From: Mucilaginibacter conchicola
GTDB taxonomy: Bacteria > Bacteroidota > Bacteroidia > Sphingobacteriales > Sphingobacteriaceae
Direction: 5' to 3'
NCBI RefSeq assembly: GCF_003432115.1
Contig: NZ_QWDC01000001.1
Span: 1,426,001 to 1,490,000, forward strand
DNA: 64,000 bases
The notes under the pieces were generated by a model. It saw only the letters and a list, made by a program, of their open reading frames with translations, ran no database searches and had not been told where the DNA came from. The translations under genes were made by a program, and so were the position numbers. This document shows, one piece after another, positions 62,225 to 64,000 of this stretch (positions within the stretch are counted from its first letter, which is position 1; each line of letters starts with the position of its first letter).

Positions 62225-64000
62225 ATGAGATCAGGATATAAAATAACACTGCTTACCTTAATAACGGTATTTTTCTTTGCCTCTGCCAATGCGCAAACAA
62301 AGAAACCTGCCGAAAAGAAACCGGCGGCAAAAACTACAGCAAAGCCCGCATCAAAAGCGCCGGCTAAAAAAGCGACTGCTGCTAAACCAACAACCCAGCA
62401 AAAGGCCAATGCCAAAAACCTGGGCGATGCTGCATCAAAAGTGTCAGCAGATACATCTAAAAATGGCGGTAATGGCAATAACCCTAATAATGGCAATGCC
62501 CTTGCAGAGGAAATTGTGGTAACCACTTCATATAAACCGGTACTGGCCGAGGCGGTAAAAATTCGCCGTAACCCCGATCTGGAAGATAAGCAGCCGTACA
62601 AAGCGCCGCTTGCTTACGCTCCTATCGACAGGAAACTGGCACAGGATAACAACATCCGCCAGCTGGATGCTATGAAACGCCCTGCCGAGCAAGATTCGGC
62701 TTTGTTTAACAATTACGTTAAAGCAGGCCTGGGTAGTATGAAAACCAGCATCGCCGAAGGCTATTTTAGCAATGGCCGCGATGAGGCTTTGCAGGTTGGC
62801 GGCTTTGTGAAACACTTTGCACAATCGGGCAGTATTGAGAAACAAAGCGATGCACGCCAGGAACTGGGTGTTTTTGGTAGAAGCGTTACTGAGGATATCA
62901 CATTAACCGGTCGCGTTAACTATCAGCGCCATGCAACCTACTTCTATGGTTACAATGACGAGAACCCACGCCCTGCTTTTGATCCGCAGAAACAAACCTT
63001 TAACACTTTTGGAGTTGAGGGCGAAGTTTCAAAGAACTTTAAAGACGAGGAGAATCCTTTTACCTACGCGGCAAAAGTTAAAGGCTACGTATTTAGCAAT
63101 GCTTTCAACGCTCGCGAGAACAACATTATCCTAAGCGGTTTCCTTAACAAAACCGTTAAACAGTTTTATGCCGGTGTAGCTGCGTCATTAGATCTGGGTA
63201 CGCAAAAGGATAGCCTGTACTCGAACAATAACAGCATCCTGAGGGCCAACCCTTACATCAAATTCCAGGGCGATAATTATAAGATAGAAGCAGGTGTTAA
63301 CATTGCCAAAGAGTTTGGCTTTTCATCGCGCTTTTACATTTTCCCGGCAGCAAAGTTAGAACTACAGGTTGTGCCAAAATATGTGCGGTTGTTTGCTGAA
63401 GCTAAAGGAGACGTTAATAAAGCGTCTTTACTCGGTTTCACCAACACCAATCCGTTTTTGGGCCAAAACATAAACCTCAGAAACTCTGTTGACAAGCTGG
63501 ATATCACCTTAGGACTAAAAGGTACTCTTGCACCAGGCCTTGCGTTTAAAGCGGCTATATTCCGCAACAGCATCAAAGACCTGCCATTGTTCGTGAACAA
63601 TTTTGCAGCCGAGTTTAACAAGTTCCAGGTGATATATGATAACGGCGATGCACGCGTAAGCGGCTTCAACGGCGAACTGGATTACAAAGCAAGCGACGAC
63701 TTTAACCTGTATGGGCGTATTGAAATCAAAGATTACAAAATGGCGAGCGAAGCACAACCATGGAACCTGCCTAAGTTTGTATTAACTGCAGGTACTACCA
63801 TCCACATTAGCGATAAAGTGGATATAAATGGCTCGTTAATGTTCCGCGGTAATACGCAGGATCCATTACAAACTGCTACCAGCACACCGGCTAACCCGTT
63901 ATACACGCAGATACCATCGTTTACCGACCTAAGCGGCGGTGCTACTTATAAAATAAACAAGCAGTTATCTGTTTTTGTACAGGCAAATAACATATTAAAT
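62225..64000 (+). CDS. Outer-membrane beta-barrel protein with TonB-box-like motif (3' end missing)
   Basis: 592 codons before the right edge, frame open. Signal peptide about 1-23, then a Lys/Ala/Pro-rich segment of about 45 residues (KKPAEKKPAAKTTAKPASKA), a Gly/Asn linker and a TonB-box-like EEIVVTTSYKPVLAEAVKI. Barrel-like strands begin about residue 160 (YVKAGLGSMKTSIAEGYFSN) with no visible plug domain. The end reads like a receptor C-terminal region (DLSGGATYKINKQLSVFVQA). Preceded by the TPR gene by 15 bases. Confidence 0.85.
   Translation, partial: MRSGYKITLLTLITVFFFASANAQTKKPAEKKPAAKTTAKPASKAPAKKATAAKPTTQQKANAKNLGDAASKVSADTSKNGGNGNNPNNGNALAEEIVVTTSYKPVLAEAVKIRRNPDLEDKQPYKAPLAYAPIDRKLAQDNNIRQLDAMKRPAEQDSALFNNYVKAGLGSMKTSIAEGYFSNGRDEALQVGGFVKHFAQSGSIEKQSDARQELGVFGRSVTEDITLTGRVNYQRHATYFYGYNDENPRPAFDPQKQTFNTFGVEGEVSKNFKDEENPFTYAAKVKGYVFSNAFNARENNIILSGFLNKTVKQFYAGVAASLDLGTQKDSLYSNNNSILRANPYIKFQGDNYKIEAGVNIAKEFGFSSRFYIFPAAKLELQVVPKYVRLFAEAKGDVNKASLLGFTNTNPFLGQNINLRNSVDKLDITLGLKGTLAPGLAFKAAIFRNSIKDLPLFVNNFAAEFNKFQVIYDNGDARVSGFNGELDYKASDDFNLYGRIEIKDYKMASEAQPWNLPKFVLTAGTTIHISDKVDINGSLMFRGNTQDPLQTATSTPANPLYTQIPSFTDLSGGATYKINKQLSVFVQANNILN

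Noticed and set aside
61939..62601. 220-codon frame rich in Ala/Gly/Phe on the minus strand
   Set aside because: Antisense to the repetitive Pro/Ala/Lys segments at the TPR/barrel junction; low complexity explains the open frame.

Overview
The window looks like a chromosomal segment of a Bacteroidota bacterium of the family Sphingobacteriaceae, most like Mucilaginibacter or Pedobacter. This rests on family content: a TamL-type lipoprotein, a type IX secretion plug-like protein, a TonB-dependent receptor with a carboxypeptidase-like N-terminal domain, LytS/LytTR signalling, M13/M16/M42 peptidases and a short-form homogentisate pathway. It also rests on promoters of the Bacteroidota TTTG / TAnnTTTG type and on the dispersed palindromes seen between genes. 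Genus is an inference from recalled protein resemblance, not from a search. I see no prophage, insertion sequence, CRISPR array or rRNA; one tRNA (Cys) is present.

Layout. 1-5.5 kb: the end of an agmatine-deiminase-family gene, a convergent orphan membrane protein, then an envelope-sensing operon (LiaF-like protein, DUF4288 protein, LytS-type kinase, LytTR regulator) followed by a YafK-like L,D-transpeptidase-fold protein. 5.5-10.3 kb: tyrosine/homogentisate catabolism in two divergent units (FAH-family hydrolase and flavin-reductase-like protein on minus; homogentisate dioxygenase and 4-hydroxyphenylpyruvate dioxygenase on plus). 10.3-19.6 kb: TspO, a small membrane protein, TamL, a TrmH-type rRNA methyltransferase, tRNA-Cys with a 59-aa basic protein, a macrodomain protein, a hotdog thioesterase, a DUF5103 protein and an ABC-F ATPase. 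19.7-28.7 kb: pyrD, EVE protein, a PAS/DHp protein without ATPase, holA with a divergent HsdR-N-like nuclease, a hybrid histidine kinase and valS. 29-36.9 kb: M13 peptidase, persulfide-dioxygenase-like MBL/rhodanese fusion, GMC oxidoreductase, two orphan small genes and a DoxX-like membrane protein. 37-43 kb: a beta-helix-like lipoprotein and TonB receptor pair with an HTH regulator, then an AT-rich two-gene island of unknown function. 43-53.6 kb: pruA, a carbonic anhydrase/DUF1275 operon beside a SulP transporter, an acyl-CoA carboxylase beta subunit, a GNAT enzyme, an M42 peptidase and a sugar nucleotidyltransferase. 53.7-64 kb: M16 peptidase, a 58-aa zinc-ribbon protein, a CheY-like regulator, a DUF922 protein, and a large TPR protein followed by an outer-membrane barrel gene cut by the right edge.

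The genes are mostly housekeeping and catabolic. The least explained layer is a set of dispersed palindromic repeats of several families. One of them appears to have entered the valS reading frame in phase, adding about 20 residues at the start of the editing domain. Other candidates for undescribed biology are the nuclease next to holA, the tRNA-Cys/59-aa protein unit, the AT-rich two-gene island, and the plug-less TonB-box barrel with its TPR partner.
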